Assembly (NCBI RefSeq): GCF_036023875.1
Contig: NZ_CP107931.1
Location: 1,922,001 to 1,986,000 of the forward strand
Reading direction: 5' to 3'
Length of the DNA stretch: 64,000 nt
DNA from: Mycobacterium sp. NBC_00419
GTDB lineage: Bacteria > Actinomycetota > Actinomycetes > Mycobacteriales > Mycobacteriaceae
The number at the start of each line of letters is the position of its first letter. The first letter of the stretch is position 1. Shown piece after piece: positions 46,785 through 56,201 of the stretch. Under the pieces are notes generated by a model. The model was not told the DNA's origin and made no database searches. It saw only the letters and a list, made by a program, of their open reading frames with translations. The position numbers and the translations under genes were made by a program.

Positions 46785-46818
46785 AAGGTCCCCGAAACAG
46801 GACTGTTTCGGGGACCTT
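46785..46818 (-). terminator. Hairpin terminator of fadA-fadB
   Basis: A perfect 16-bp inverted repeat (AAGGTCCCCGAAACAG and its complement) with only two bases between the arms begins 11 bases beyond the fadB stop. On the minus strand it ends CCTTTGCG, with just a short T-run. It is the strongest hairpin in the window and separates fadB from fadD. Confidence 0.8.
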
Positions 46819-46829
46819 GCGTCTCGTGC

Positions 46830-48965
46830 CTAGAGCAGGGAGGCCGGCGGGTTGAAGCGGTCGCCGTACTTGGCGGCCAACTCCTTGGCCCGCGCCACGA
46901 ACCCGGCCTTACCGCCATGCGGGTAGCCGACGATCAGCTGCGCAGCACCACCGGTCCACGGCGGGAAGCCGATGCCCATGATGGAGCCGATGTTGGCGTC
47001 GGCGGTCGTGGTGATCACGCCCTCGTCGAAGCACTTCTGGGTTTCCAGCGCCTCGGCGAACAGCATCCGGTCGATCATGTCCTGCAGCGGCGGCTGCGAG
47101 CTGCCGGAGTTGAACGTCTCCCGCAGCCCGGGCCACAGCTGGGTCCGCTTGCCGTCGACGTACTCGTAGAAACCGGCACCGGAAAGCCGTGAGGGACGGC
47201 CGGCCTCGATCATCTTCTCGACGACTGCCTCGGCCGGGTGCGGCGCGTAGGTGCCGCCCGCCTCTTCGACAGCCTTGCGGGTGGCGGCGGCGATCTTGTG
47301 CATGAGCTCCAGGTTGAGCTCGTCGGACAGCTGCAGCGGCGGGGCCGGGTACCCGGCTTGGGAACCCGCGTGCTCGATCGACGCCGGCTCGACGCCCTCG
47401 CCGAGCATCGCCAGCGCTTCGTTGACGAAGGTGCCGATGACGCGGCTGGTGTAGAAGCCGCGGCTGTCGTTGACGACGATCGGGGTCTTGCCGATGGCCA
47501 GGGTGTAGTCGAACACCCGGGCCAGCGCCTCGTCAGAGGTCTTCTCGCCCTTGATGATCTCCACCAGCGGCATCTTGTCGACCGGTGAGAAGAAGTGGAT
47601 GCCGATGAAATCGTCTTGGCGCTTCACCCCCGTCGCCAGCTCGGTGATGGGCAGCGTCGAGGTGTTCGAGCCCAGCAGCGCGTTGGGTTCGACGATGTCC
47701 TCGATCTCCTGGAACACCTTGTGCTTGAGCTCGACCGACTCGAACACGGCCTCGATGACGAAGTCGACGCCCTTGAAGTCGGCGGCATCCGCCGTCGGGG
47801 TGATCCTTGCCAGCAGCGCGTCGGAGCGCTCCTTGCTGGTCTTGCCACGCTCGAGTGCCTTGGCCTCGATCTTCTCGGAGTAGGCCTTGCCCTTCTGCGC
47901 GGCCTCGATCGTGACGTCCTTGAGCACGACGTCGAAACCGGCCTTGGCCGAGACATAGGCGATGCCCGCGCCCATCATGCCGGCGCCCAGGACGCCGATC
48001 TTGGTGATCGGGGTCTTGCCGATGCCCTCGGGCCGCGAGCCACCGGAGTTGATGGCCTGCAGGTCGAAGAAGAACGCCTGGATCATGTTCTTGGCGATCG
48101 GGCCGGTGACCAGCTCGGTGAAGTAGCGGCTCTCGACGCGGGTCGCGGTCTCGAAGTCCACCTGCGCACCCTCGACGGCCGCGGCCAGGATGTTGCGCGG
48201 GGCGGGCATCGGTGCACCCTTGAGCTGCTTGCGCAGCAGCGACGGGAACGACGGCAGGATCGCCGCGAGCGCCGGGCTGCTCGGGAGGCCGCCGGGCATC
48301 TTGTAACCCTTGGCATCCCACGGCTGGGTGTGGGCATCGGGGTTGGCCTTGATCCACGCCTTGGCGGCCGGGATCAGTTCCTCCACGCTGCCGACCAGCT
48401 CGTCGACCAGACCGTTGTCCTTGGCGGCGGCCGGCTTGAACCGGGTGCCCTGGCTCAGGACGTTGACGAACGCGTTCTGGATGCCCAGCATCCGGACCGT
48501 GCGGGCCACGCCGCCGCCACCGGGCAGCAGACCCAGGGTGACCTCGGGCAGGCCGATCTGCACACCCTTGACGTCGGCGACGATGCGGTGATGGGTGGCC
48601 AGTGCGATCTCCAGGCCACCACCCAGGGCGGCGCCGTTGATAGCCGCGACGACCGGGACGCCCAGGGTCTCCAGCGCACGCAGGTCGCGCTTGATGTCCT
48701 CGACCTCGTCAAAGATCTCACCGGCGTTCTCCGGGCCGGCATTGATCATGCTCTTGAGGTCACCGCCCGCGAAGAAGGTCTTCTTGCCGCTGGTGATCAC
48801 CACACCGGTGATCGAATCCTTCTCCGCAACAAGGCGTTCGACAGCCTTGTGCATGGATTCCTTGTAATGCTCGTTCATCACGTTGGCCGAACCTGTCGGG
48901 TCGTCCAGCGTCAGCGTGACGATGCCGTCGGCATCCTTGTCCCACGCAATTGTGTTCTCTGCCAT
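46830..48965 (-). CDS. fadB: Fatty-acid oxidation complex alpha subunit FadB
   Basis: The 711-residue bifunctional enzyme has an N-terminal enoyl-CoA hydratase (1-290) with the oxyanion segment [10 protein letters not shown] and catalytic glutamates in [10 protein letters not shown] and [13 protein letters not shown]. The C-terminal 3-hydroxyacyl-CoA dehydrogenase has NAD motif [20 protein letters not shown] near 320 and the catalytic histidine in [17 protein letters not shown]. It performs two steps of beta-oxidation. It follows fadA by 9 bases, as an operon; corresponds to Rv0860. A strong hairpin follows its stop. Confidence 0.95.
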   Translation of the reverse strand: MAENTIAWDKDADGIVTLTLDDPTGSANVMNEHYKESMHKAVERLVAEKDSITGVVITSGKKTFFAGGDLKSMINAGPENAGEIFDEVEDIKRDLRALETLGVPVVAAINGAALGGGLEIALATHHRIVADVKGVQIGLPEVTLGLLPGGGGVARTVRMLGIQNAFVNVLSQGTRFKPAAAKDNGLVDELVGSVEELIPAAKAWIKANPDAHTQPWDAKGYKMPGGLPSSPALAAILPSFPSLLRKQLKGAPMPAPRNILAAAVEGAQVDFETATRVESRYFTELVTGPIAKNMIQAFFFDLQAINSGGSRPEGIGKTPITKIGVLGAGMMGAGIAYVSAKAGFDVVLKDVTIEAAQKGKAYSEKIEAKALERGKTSKERSDALLARITPTADAADFKGVDFVIEAVFESVELKHKVFQEIEDIVEPNALLGSNTSTLPITELATGVKRQDDFIGIHFFSPVDKMPLVEIIKGEKTSDEALARVFDYTLAIGKTPIVVNDSRGFYTSRVIGTFVNEALAMLGEGVEPASIEHAGSQAGYPAPPLQLSDELNLELMHKIAAATRKAVEEAGGTYAPHPAEAVVEKMIEAGRPSRLSGAGFYEYVDGKRTQLWPGLRETFNSGSSQPPLQDMIDRMLFAEALETQKCFDEGVITTTADANIGSIMGIGFPPWTGGAAQLIVGYPHGGKAGFVARAKELAAKYGDRFNPPASLL

Positions 48966-48974
48966 AAGTTTTCC

Positions 48975-50186
48975 TTACACTCGCTCGATGATGGTGGCCA
49001 CGCCCATGCCGCCGCCGATGCACAACGTGATCAGCGCGCGCTTGGCGCCGCGGCGCTCCAGCTCGTCGACCATGGTGCCGGTGATCATGGCGCCGGTGGC
49101 GCCCAGCGGGTGACCCATCGCGATGGCGCCGCCGTTGACATTGAGCTTCTCGCTGGGGATGTTCAGGTCCTTCTGGAACTTCAGCACCACCGAGGCGAAC
49201 GCCTCGTTGAGCTCGAACAGGTCGATGTCGTCGACGGTCAGGCCGGCGCGGGCCAGAACCTTCTCGGTGGCCGGGGTGGGCCCGGTGAGCATGATGGTCG
49301 CGTCGGCGCCGGTGGTCGCGGTGGCCACCACGCGGGCACGCGGGGTCAGGCCCTGGGACTTGCCCGCACTTTCCGAACCGATGAGCACGAGGGCGGCGCC
49401 GTCGACGATGCCCGAGCTGTTGCCGCCGGTGTGCACGTGGTTGATCTTCTCGACCCAGTGGTACTTCTGCAGCGCCACATCGTCGAAGCCGGCCATGGCG
49501 GCCAGGCCCTCGAACGCGGACTTCAGCTTGCCGAGGCTCTCCACCGTGGTGCCGGGGCGCATGTGCTCGTCGTGGTCGAGGATCACCAGGCCGTTCTGGT
49601 CGCGGACCGGGACCACCGACTTGGCGAAGTAGCCACCGGACCACGCCGCAGCGGCGCGTTCCTGGGACTGGGCGGCGTAGGCGTCGACGTCCTCGCGGGA
49701 GAAGCCCTCGATGGTGGCGATCAGGTCTGCGCCGATGCCCTGGGGGGCGATGTAGTTGTCGAAGGTGAAGGGGATGTCGGTGAACATCGCGCCGCCGTCA
49801 GACCCCATCGGGATGCGGCTCATCGACTCGACACCACCGGCGAGCACCAGGTCGTCCCAGCCAGAGCGCACCTTCTGTGCGGCGGTGTTGACGGCCTCCA
49901 GGCCCGAGGCGCAGAACCGGTTGAGCTGCACGCCACCGACGGTGTCTGGCATGCCGGCCGCCAGCACCGCGGTGCGCGCGATGTCGCCGCCCTGATCGCC
50001 CACCGGCGAGACGCAGCCCAGGATGACGTCGCTGATCAGGCTCTCGTCGAGGTCGGGGAATCGCGAGCGCAGCTCCTCAATCAGACCGACGACCAGGTTG
50101 AGCGGCTTGACCTCGGTCAGCGAGCCGCCCCGCTGCTTGCCGCGAGGCGTGCGAATGGCCTCGTAGATGAAGGCTTCTTCGGACAT
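48975..50186 (-). CDS. fadA: 3-ketoacyl-CoA thiolase FadA
   Basis: The 403-residue thiolase is the beta subunit of the trifunctional complex. All three catalytic motifs are intact: nucleophile Cys in [16 protein letters not shown] (near 92), His in [14 protein letters not shown] (near 356) and the second Cys in [11 protein letters not shown] (near 387). It is the first gene of the fadA-fadB operon and corresponds to Rv0859. An inverted repeat (AACAGG...CCTGTT, 50263-50286) lies in the divergent gap to dapC. Confidence 0.95.
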   Translation of the reverse strand: MSEEAFIYEAIRTPRGKQRGGSLTEVKPLNLVVGLIEELRSRFPDLDESLISDVILGCVSPVGDQGGDIARTAVLAAGMPDTVGGVQLNRFCASGLEAVNTAAQKVRSGWDDLVLAGGVESMSRIPMGSDGGAMFTDIPFTFDNYIAPQGIGADLIATIEGFSREDVDAYAAQSQERAAAAWSGGYFAKSVVPVRDQNGLVILDHDEHMRPGTTVESLGKLKSAFEGLAAMAGFDDVALQKYHWVEKINHVHTGGNSSGIVDGAALVLIGSESAGKSQGLTPRARVVATATTGADATIMLTGPTPATEKVLARAGLTVDDIDLFELNEAFASVVLKFQKDLNIPSEKLNVNGGAIAMGHPLGATGAMITGTMVDELERRGAKRALITLCIGGGMGVATIIERV

Positions 50187-50262
50187 GGTTGTTGCCCCTT
50201 CTGTCCTTTTCGGAGTGTTTGGATCCGGCTCCTCGGAGCCTAGACCTCTGTACTGGCACCCT

Positions 50263-50286
50263 AACAGGCCGTTCGGCCAACCTGTT
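50263..50286. promoter_or_regulatory. Inverted repeat upstream of fadA
   Basis: AACAGG and CCTGTT arms enclose the inner palindrome GGCC-GTTC-GGCC in the 163-base gap between fadA and dapC. It lies just upstream of a TAGGCT -10-like hexamer reading toward fadA. It is a possible regulator site; no regulator is identified. Confidence 0.35.
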
Positions 50287-50337
50287 GGTTGGGACTCTGA
50301 GCTGGGGTTAGCCCCCTGGGGCCGCGGTCGGCACGCT

Positions 50338-50349
50338 TAGGCTCAGCGC
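50338..50349 (+). promoter_or_regulatory. Leaderless promoter of dapC
   Basis: TAGGCT at 50338-50343 ends six bases before the dapC ATG at 50350, the spacing expected when transcription starts at the first base of the start codon. No ribosome-binding site is present. Confidence 0.6.
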
Positions 50350-51546
50350 ATGACGGATCCCCATGCCGCCGGCCCGGCGACGGTCCAGCGGCTGCAGCCC
50401 TATGCGGTCAATATCTTCGCCGCGATGTCGGCGCTTGCCGCGCGCCTCGACGCGGTGAACCTCGGTCAGGGCTTCCCCGACGAGGACGGCCCGATCGGAA
50501 TGCTCGAAGCCGCCCAGAAGGCCATCGCCGACGGCGTGAACCAGTACCCGCCCGGTGCCGGCATCCTGCCGTTGCGGCAAGCCGTCGCCGCGCAGCGCAA
50601 GCGCCGATACGGCATGGAGTTCGACCCGGAGAACGGCGTGCTCATCACCGTCGGCGCCTCCGAGGCGATCGCCGCCTCGGTGCTCGGCCTCGTCGAGCCG
50701 GGCTCCGACGTCCTGGTGATCGAGCCTGCTTTCGACACCTACGCGCCCGTCATCGCGATGGCCGGGTGCAATCGGGTCACCGTTCCGCTGGCACCGCACG
50801 GTCGCGGCTTCGCACTCGACGTCGATGCCCTGCGGGCCGCCCTCACTCCCCGAACCCGGGCGGTGATCGTCAACTCGCCACACAACCCGACCGGCATGGT
50901 GCTCTCCGACCGCGACCTGCGCGCATTGGCCGGGTTCGCGGTCGAGGCTGATCTGCTGGTGATCAGCGACGAGGTCTACGAGCACCTGGTGTACGACGGC
51001 ACGCGGCACCTACCGATCGCCACCTATCCCGGCATGGCCGAGCGCACCGTGACGATCTCCAGTGCGGCGAAGATGTTCAACTGCACCGGCTGGAAGATCG
51101 GCTGGGCGTGCGGCGCGCCGGAACTGATCGCCGGGGTGCGGGCGGCCAAGCAGTACCTCTCCTATGTCGGCGGTGCGCCGTTTCAGCCCGCGGTGGCCTA
51201 CGCGCTCAACGCCGAGGACGCCTGGGTCGACGCCTTGCGCGACTCGCTTGAAGCCAAACGGGACCGGCTCGCCGGCGCCCTGGCCGATCTCGGCTTTGCC
51301 GTGCACGACAGCGCGGGTACCTACTTCCTGTGTGCCGACCCGCGGCCGCTGGGCTATTCCGACAGTGCCGCGTTCTGCGCCGAGTTGCCGGCCCGCGCCG
51401 GTGTGGCAGCGATCCCGATGTCAGCATTCTGCGATCCGCACTCCGGGCATGCCGACCAGTGGAATCACCTGGTGCGCTTCGCATTCTGCAAACGCGATGC
51501 CACGTTGGACGAGGCGATCAGGCGTCTGGGTGTGCTGCGCGCATAA
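50350..51546 (+). CDS. dapC: Class-I aminotransferase, probable N-succinyl-diaminopimelate aminotransferase
   Basis: Fold-type I PLP enzyme of 398 residues. NLGQGFPDEDGP near 38, NSPHNPTGMVL near 178, DEVYEHLVYDG near 208, PLP lysine in SSAAKMFNCTGWKIGW (near 241) and the substrate arginine in HLVRFAFCK. It matches Rv0858c, assigned as DapC of lysine/peptidoglycan synthesis. Related enzymes are kynurenine and methionine aminotransferases, so the substrate is by orthology. Its 3' end overlaps the convergent SRPBCC gene by 29 bases. Confidence 0.88.
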   Translation: MTDPHAAGPATVQRLQPYAVNIFAAMSALAARLDAVNLGQGFPDEDGPIGMLEAAQKAIADGVNQYPPGAGILPLRQAVAAQRKRRYGMEFDPENGVLITVGASEAIAASVLGLVEPGSDVLVIEPAFDTYAPVIAMAGCNRVTVPLAPHGRGFALDVDALRAALTPRTRAVIVNSPHNPTGMVLSDRDLRALAGFAVEADLLVISDEVYEHLVYDGTRHLPIATYPGMAERTVTISSAAKMFNCTGWKIGWACGAPELIAGVRAAKQYLSYVGGAPFQPAVAYALNAEDAWVDALRDSLEAKRDRLAGALADLGFAVHDSAGTYFLCADPRPLGYSDSAAFCAELPARAGVAAIPMSAFCDPHSGHADQWNHLVRFAFCKRDATLDEAIRRLGVLRA

Positions 51547-51964
51547 CGTGCGCACGCAGACCCTCGGTCGCCGCCTGAAGGACCGTCTTCTTGGCACGCT
51601 TGACCAGAAACTCCGGCAACGGCGCCGAGGGTTCCATCGTGATATCGAAACGCACCCGGGTCCGGCCGGCTTCGGGATGAAGCGTGTACTCGACGTGCTG
51701 GGCATGCTGTTGGGCGGTGCGGTCGGCGTCCCAGACCACCCAGTCGCGACCCCAGTGGTATTCGAGCATCTCGTGGTCGACCAGCCCGAGAATCTTGACG
51801 GTGACCCGGACGTGGTGCGGGCGCCCGTCGGCGTAGCGGTCCACCACGTGGGCGTGCTTGTGCACCGACGACCACGTCGGCACGGCCTCGACGTCGGCAA
51901 GCGCGTCGAGGATGGTCTCCGGCGCGGCGTCGATCACGATCTCTCGCGATGCTCGAACCGCCAC
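51518..51964 (-). CDS. SRPBCC family protein, copy 1
   Basis: The 148-residue helix-grip protein starts MAVRASREIVIDAAPETILD; it is a clear paralogue of the gene at 53118-53561, sharing SRE.VI.A.PE.ILD, ADVE..PTWS and DGRP. The C-terminal helix (EFLVKRAKKTVLQAATEGLR) is conserved between them. A lipid or acyl-CoA ligand is suggested by the racemase between the two copies but is not shown. It overlaps dapC by 29 bases tail to tail. Confidence 0.85.
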   Translation of the reverse strand: MAVRASREIVIDAAPETILDALADVEAVPTWSSVHKHAHVVDRYADGRPHHVRVTVKILGLVDHEMLEYHWGRDWVVWDADRTAQQHAQHVEYTLHPEAGRTRVRFDITMEPSAPLPEFLVKRAKKTVLQAATEGLRAHVMRAAHPDA

Positions 51965-52020
51965 AGGGCCAATCTAGCCAGCCCGCGGTGCGCCCGGTGA
52001 GCTTTGCCGGAAGGGTCTGT

Positions 52021-53103
52021 CTACCAACCTATTTCGTCGATCGGGGTGGAGTCCCGAGGGGGTGAGCCGACCGGACCGGGCCGGCTCCTGGAGAACCGTG
52101 GTGCTGGCGCGGCCTGGGTGGTTCCGCCGACGTCGACCAGGGTGCCGCGCTCGCGCAAGTGCGCGCTGGCGGCGGCTTCGGTCCAGTCGAGAACCGGCGT
52201 GACACACGCGTCGGTCCCGGCGAAGATCGCGGCCCATTCGTCGCGGGTCTTGGCGGCGAAGCGCTCGGTGAAGATCCGCGCCATCTCCGGCCGACCAGCG
52301 ATGTCAGACTGGGCCGGCACCTCATCAGCTGAAAGACCAAGCCCGGCAATCAGTTCGGCGAAGAACTGCGGTTCGATCGAACCGACGGCCATGTACTCGC
52401 CGTCGGCCGTCCGGTAGGTGCGGTAGTACGGACAGCTGCCGTCGAGCATGAACGATTCGCGTTCGTCGGACAGCCGGCCCGTCGACTTGATCGTCCACAT
52501 GGCCTGGGCCAGCACGCTGACACCGTCGACCATCGCCGCGTCGACCACCTGACCCTGACCCGAGCGCTCCCGCTCGTAGAGCGCGGCGACGATACCCAGC
52601 AGCACCAGCATCGAGCCGCCACCGAAATCGGCAACCAGGTTCAGCGGCACCACCGGAGGGCGGTCGCGGTATCCGATCGCGTTCAGCGCGCCGGTCTGCG
52701 AGAGGTAGTTGATGTCGTGGCCGGCCGTCGAGGCCAGCGGACCGTCCTGACCCCACCCGGTCATGCGGGCGAAGATCAGCCGCGGGTTGACGGCCGCACA
52801 CTGTTCGGGGCCGATTCCCAGCCGCTCGCAGGTGCCGGGGCGAAAGCAGTCCAGCAGCACGTCGGCCTTGGCCACCAGATCCAGCAGCGCCTGCCGCTGC
52901 GACTTCATGTCCAGGTCGACGACGCGCTTGCCGCGGTGGAACAGGTCGATATGTTCGGCGGGCATGGCCATTCCCCCTCTGGGCCTGCGCACCCGCACCA
53001 CGTCGGCGCCAAGGTCGGACAACACCATCGCGGCGTGCGGTCCCGGCCCGATCCCGCCCAGCTCGACAACTCTCACCCCGGCGAGGGGCCCGGAACCAGT
53101 CAC
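52021..53103 (-). CDS. far: Alpha-methylacyl-CoA racemase (CaiB/BaiF family)
   Basis: The 360-residue family III CoA-transferase-fold enzyme shows the three catalytic residues of M. tuberculosis Mcr at a constant offset: His129 (AGHDINYLSQTG), Asp159 (LVADFGGGSM) and Glu244 (GSIEPQFF). That supports racemase rather than CoA-transfer activity. It would interconvert (R)- and (S)-2-methylacyl-CoA so that branched lipids or sterol side chains can enter beta-oxidation. It lies between two SRPBCC genes, 14 bases after one and 56 before the other, on one strand. Corresponds to Rv0855. Confidence 0.9.
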   Translation of the reverse strand: MTGSGPLAGVRVVELGGIGPGPHAAMVLSDLGADVVRVRRPRGGMAMPAEHIDLFHRGKRVVDLDMKSQRQALLDLVAKADVLLDCFRPGTCERLGIGPEQCAAVNPRLIFARMTGWGQDGPLASTAGHDINYLSQTGALNAIGYRDRPPVVPLNLVADFGGGSMLVLLGIVAALYERERSGQGQVVDAAMVDGVSVLAQAMWTIKSTGRLSDERESFMLDGSCPYYRTYRTADGEYMAVGSIEPQFFAELIAGLGLSADEVPAQSDIAGRPEMARIFTERFAAKTRDEWAAIFAGTDACVTPVLDWTEAAASAHLRERGTLVDVGGTTQAAPAPRFSRSRPGPVGSPPRDSTPIDEIGW

Positions 53104-53117
53104 GCGATCAAGTTAAC

Positions 53118-53561
53118 TCAGCCGTCCTTCTTCACCTTCAGGACCTGCTTGCGCAAGCCGTCGGTGGCGGTCTCCATCGCACCCTTGATCGTGCGCTTGA
53201 CCACGAAGCCGGGCAGCGGAACGGACAGGTCGATGCTGAGGTCGAACCGCACCTTGGTCTTGTCCCCGGCCGGCGTCAGCGTGTACGAGGCGTCCTGGGA
53301 GCGCAACTGCCCGGCCTTGATCAGCGTCCAGCTCGCACTGCTGTCGGTCCAGCTGTATTCGACGATCTGCTCGTCGGTCAGGCCCGCGGCCTTGATCTTC
53401 ATCTTGACCTGGCGGGGCCTGCCGTCGTCGTAGGCGTCGAGCACCTCGGCACTCTGGTACTGCGGCGACCAGGTCGGTGTCGACTCGACGTCGGCGATCA
53501 CGTCGAGGATCTCCTCGGGTGTCGCTTCGATGACCACTTCGCGGGAATCTTTGACTGCCAT
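53118..53561 (-). CDS. SRPBCC family protein, copy 2
   Basis: The 147-residue protein starts MAVKDSREVVIEATPEEILD and is paralogous to the gene at 51518-51964. It has the complete START-like fold with conserved PTWSPQYQSAEVLDAYDDGR. It is first in the SRPBCC-racemase-SRPBCC set and lies 65 bases downstream of the Mce operon on the same strand, so read-through from it is possible. The ligand is unknown. Confidence 0.86.
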   Translation of the reverse strand: MAVKDSREVVIEATPEEILDVIADVESTPTWSPQYQSAEVLDAYDDGRPRQVKMKIKAAGLTDEQIVEYSWTDSSASWTLIKAGQLRSQDASYTLTPAGDKTKVRFDLSIDLSVPLPGFVVKRTIKGAMETATDGLRKQVLKVKKDG

Positions 53562-53626
53562 GGCGTGACCATAGCGAGGCGGCTGCGCCGGTGGACCGGA
53601 TTGGCCATCGACGTCCGGCGCCCCGA

Positions 53627-55078
53627 CTAGGACGGCGGGGTCAGCATCGACTGCCAGGTCTTGTTCTGCGGGTGGGCCAGGTCAGCCTGGGTGTACTGCT
53701 TGCCGTCCGGGCCGACGTAGGTGCCGGTGGCGGGATCGTAGGGAACGTAGGCCACCGGTGGTGCGGTGCCGGTGCCCTGCGGCGGCGCCACCCGCGGGTC
53801 GGCGCCCGGCGGGTACTGCGGCACACCCTGGCCGGAGAACGTCGCGTTGGGGTCACCCTTCCAGTTGAAGCCGTCATTGAGCGGCACGTAGTTCTCGTCG
53901 CTCTCGCACATCTCGATCGTCGGCGCCCGCTTCCAGGGCTTGGTCTCGCACGGGATGTTGCGCACGCCACGGACATTCATGTCGGAGTCCTGCGGGATCC
54001 GGCAGTACAGATCGCCGGCCGGACGTTCGGGATAGTCGACGTCCGACGCCGAGCGCTGCTGGTCCACCGGCAGGAACCCGGTGTTGCATGGCGGCGGCAG
54101 GTTGAGGTTGAGATTGAAATCGAGATAGATGCCCCGGTAGGACTGCTTGACTCCGGAGTCCGCCACGGCGATCGCCGACATCACGGCCGTGCCCTGCGGG
54201 AAGAGCACCAGAAGTTGCTCGAGGTCGTTGCGATAGGTGACCGCGATGTCACCGAGGCTCACCAGGTTGGCCAGCAGCACGGGCAACGTCGGTGCCACCC
54301 TGTCGAACAGCGCGCGGCCCTCGTCAAGTCCTGGACCACCGACCCGCAGCAGGTCGGCGAACGCCGCGTCCTGATCTTTGAACTGCCCGGTGATCGAGGC
54401 CATCCGGGCCGCCCAGACGGCGATCGAGTCCGATGTGCGGACTTGGGATTCGAGCACCGGCGGCGACTGGTCGATCAACTGGGTCAGCGGCCCGACGGTC
54501 TTGCCGCCCTCGATCGCGAGCGCGGTCGACCCGTCGACGATGCGGGCCAACTCGGGACCCAGCCCGCCGACGGCTTTGGCGGCCTCGTCGACGACGGTGC
54601 GCAGGTTTTCCTGCGGGATCGCCTGCAGCGCCGTGTTGGTGGCATCGAGCAGCTTGCCGATATCGGGTGGGGTCTGCACTTCGGCAGCCGGTATGACGTC
54701 ACCGTCGCGCAGCTTCGGCCCGGCACCGGCCTTGGGGGTCAGTTCGAGGAACTGCTCGCCGACGGCTGAGCGGCTGTGTACGGCCGCCTCGATTGGGGTG
54801 GGGATCGGCGTAGCGGAGTCCAGGTCGAGCACGGCACGCACACCGTCGCCGGTGACGTCGATCGACTCGACCCGGCCCACCTCGGTGCCGCGATAGGTGA
54901 CCACCGAAGTCGGGTACAGCCCACCGGATTTCGGAAGGTCGACGGTGACCGTGTACCGGCCGATGCCCAGCAGAGCGGGCACCTTGATGAACCCGAACGC
55001 CATGATGCTGACCGATATCACCGTGATGGTCGCGAGGACTCCCAGCTGGATCCACACCGGGCGGGGCAGACGCAGCAT
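53627..55078 (-). CDS. MCE family protein, MceF position
   Basis: The 483-residue protein is the last of six Mce proteins. An N-terminal membrane anchor (about 8-32, QLGVLATITVISVSIMAFGF) is followed by an MlaD/MCE domain (about 38-115, with GLYPTSVVTYRGTEVGRVESI), helical needle-forming segments to about 310 and a Pro/Tyr-rich tail (PYDPATGTYVGPDGKQYTQ). Mce proteins together form a periplasmic tunnel for lipid import. It begins 1 base after the mceE stop. Confidence 0.88.
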   Translation of the reverse strand: MLRLPRPVWIQLGVLATITVISVSIMAFGFIKVPALLGIGRYTVTVDLPKSGGLYPTSVVTYRGTEVGRVESIDVTGDGVRAVLDLDSATPIPTPIEAAVHSRSAVGEQFLELTPKAGAGPKLRDGDVIPAAEVQTPPDIGKLLDATNTALQAIPQENLRTVVDEAAKAVGGLGPELARIVDGSTALAIEGGKTVGPLTQLIDQSPPVLESQVRTSDSIAVWAARMASITGQFKDQDAAFADLLRVGGPGLDEGRALFDRVAPTLPVLLANLVSLGDIAVTYRNDLEQLLVLFPQGTAVMSAIAVADSGVKQSYRGIYLDFNLNLNLPPPCNTGFLPVDQQRSASDVDYPERPAGDLYCRIPQDSDMNVRGVRNIPCETKPWKRAPTIEMCESDENYVPLNDGFNWKGDPNATFSGQGVPQYPPGADPRVAPPQGTGTAPPVAYVPYDPATGTYVGPDGKQYTQADLAHPQNKTWQSMLTPPS

Positions 55079-55079
55079 G

Positions 55080-56201
55080 TCAGTACCCCCCGAAGTGGTA
55101 GGGCGCGATCAACGGGTTCCCGCCGGTGTAGGGGCTGGGCATCTGACCGATGGTGCGGCCCCACTGCATCTCGAGTTCGGTGAGGTCGCCCTCCCACCTG
55201 GTTCCGGTGAACAGGCCGCTGTCGATCCGACTCAACGTGAGGTCGATGACGAGGGTGATGTTCGCGAAGTCGCCCCGGAACCAGTTGGGGATGGTGCTCT
55301 TCACCCACGGGTAGGTCGACAAGAAGTCCAGGCCCCTGGTCAGTGCGGGTCCGGCGTTGGCCAGTTCCCGCAACACCGGCGCGATGTTGCGCAGGTTGTC
55401 GACCAGTGATTGCTTGGTCTGGTTGACGGTGTCGGTTGCGATGGCGCTGAACTTGCCGAGCGCGTCGATCGCGTTGGCCAGCTTGGTGCGCGAGTCGGCC
55501 AGCACTGCCAGCGCCTGCGGGATGGTGGTCAGCGCCTTGTCGACGGCCTGGTCCTTGGCGGCGACCTGACCGGCCAGCGAGTTGAGCTTCTCGGTGGCGG
55601 TGATGATGTCGTCGGTCTGGACGTTGAGCTGGGAGATGAACGTATCCAATTGGACTAGAAGGCTTTTCATATCGTCTTCGCGTCCGGTCAGCGCCGTGGC
55701 GAACGCCTGGTTGATCTCCTGGAGTTGGCCCAGCCCGCCGCCGTTGAGCAGTACCGACACCGAGGCCAGCGTCTGCTCGGTGGTCGGGTAGGTGCCGGAC
55801 CGCGACAGCGGTATCAGCGCACCGTTCTTGAGCTCACCCTGTGGCGCCTCGTCGGTGGGCGGGGCCAGCTCGATGTGCTGGGATCCCAGCAGGCTGGTCT
55901 GCCCGACCTTGGCGGTGGCGTTCGCGGGCAGATGCACATCGCCGTTGATACGCATCGTCACCAGCGCATGCCAGTCCTGGACCGCAATCTTGGTGACGTT
56001 GCCGACGTTGACGTCGGCCACCCGCACCCGGGTGTTCTCCTGAATGGTCACCACGTCGGGCAGTTCGGCCTGGATGGTGTAGGAGCCGTCACCGGTTCCG
56101 GTGGTGCCCGGCAGGCTCAGCGAATTGAGGCCCCGCCATTGGCAACCCGAGACACCCAACAGGCAGGCGACGACCAGCGCCGCGGCGCCAAGCCGCCTCA
56201 T
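55080..56201 (-). CDS. MCE family lipoprotein, MceE position
   Basis: The 373-residue protein has a lipoprotein signal peptide; the lipobox LLGVSGC places the acylated cysteine at residue 20. The MCE domain covers about 40-120 (VTIQENTRVRVADVNVGNVTKI), followed by long helices. As in other Mce operons, the fifth gene encodes the lipoprotein. ATG overlaps the mceD stop (ATGA). Confidence 0.88.
   Translation of the reverse strand: MRRLGAAALVVACLLGVSGCQWRGLNSLSLPGTTGTGDGSYTIQAELPDVVTIQENTRVRVADVNVGNVTKIAVQDWHALVTMRINGDVHLPANATAKVGQTSLLGSQHIELAPPTDEAPQGELKNGALIPLSRSGTYPTTEQTLASVSVLLNGGGLGQLQEINQAFATALTGREDDMKSLLVQLDTFISQLNVQTDDIITATEKLNSLAGQVAAKDQAVDKALTTIPQALAVLADSRTKLANAIDALGKFSAIATDTVNQTKQSLVDNLRNIAPVLRELANAGPALTRGLDFLSTYPWVKSTIPNWFRGDFANITLVIDLTLSRIDSGLFTGTRWEGDLTELEMQWGRTIGQMPSPYTGGNPLIAPYHFGGY

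Noticed and set aside
47595-50243. 882-codon open frame on the plus strand across fadB and fadA
   Set aside because: It is antisense to two intact, well-recognised enzymes; its product is His/Asp/Arg/Gly-rich low-complexity sequence typical of high-GC shadow frames.
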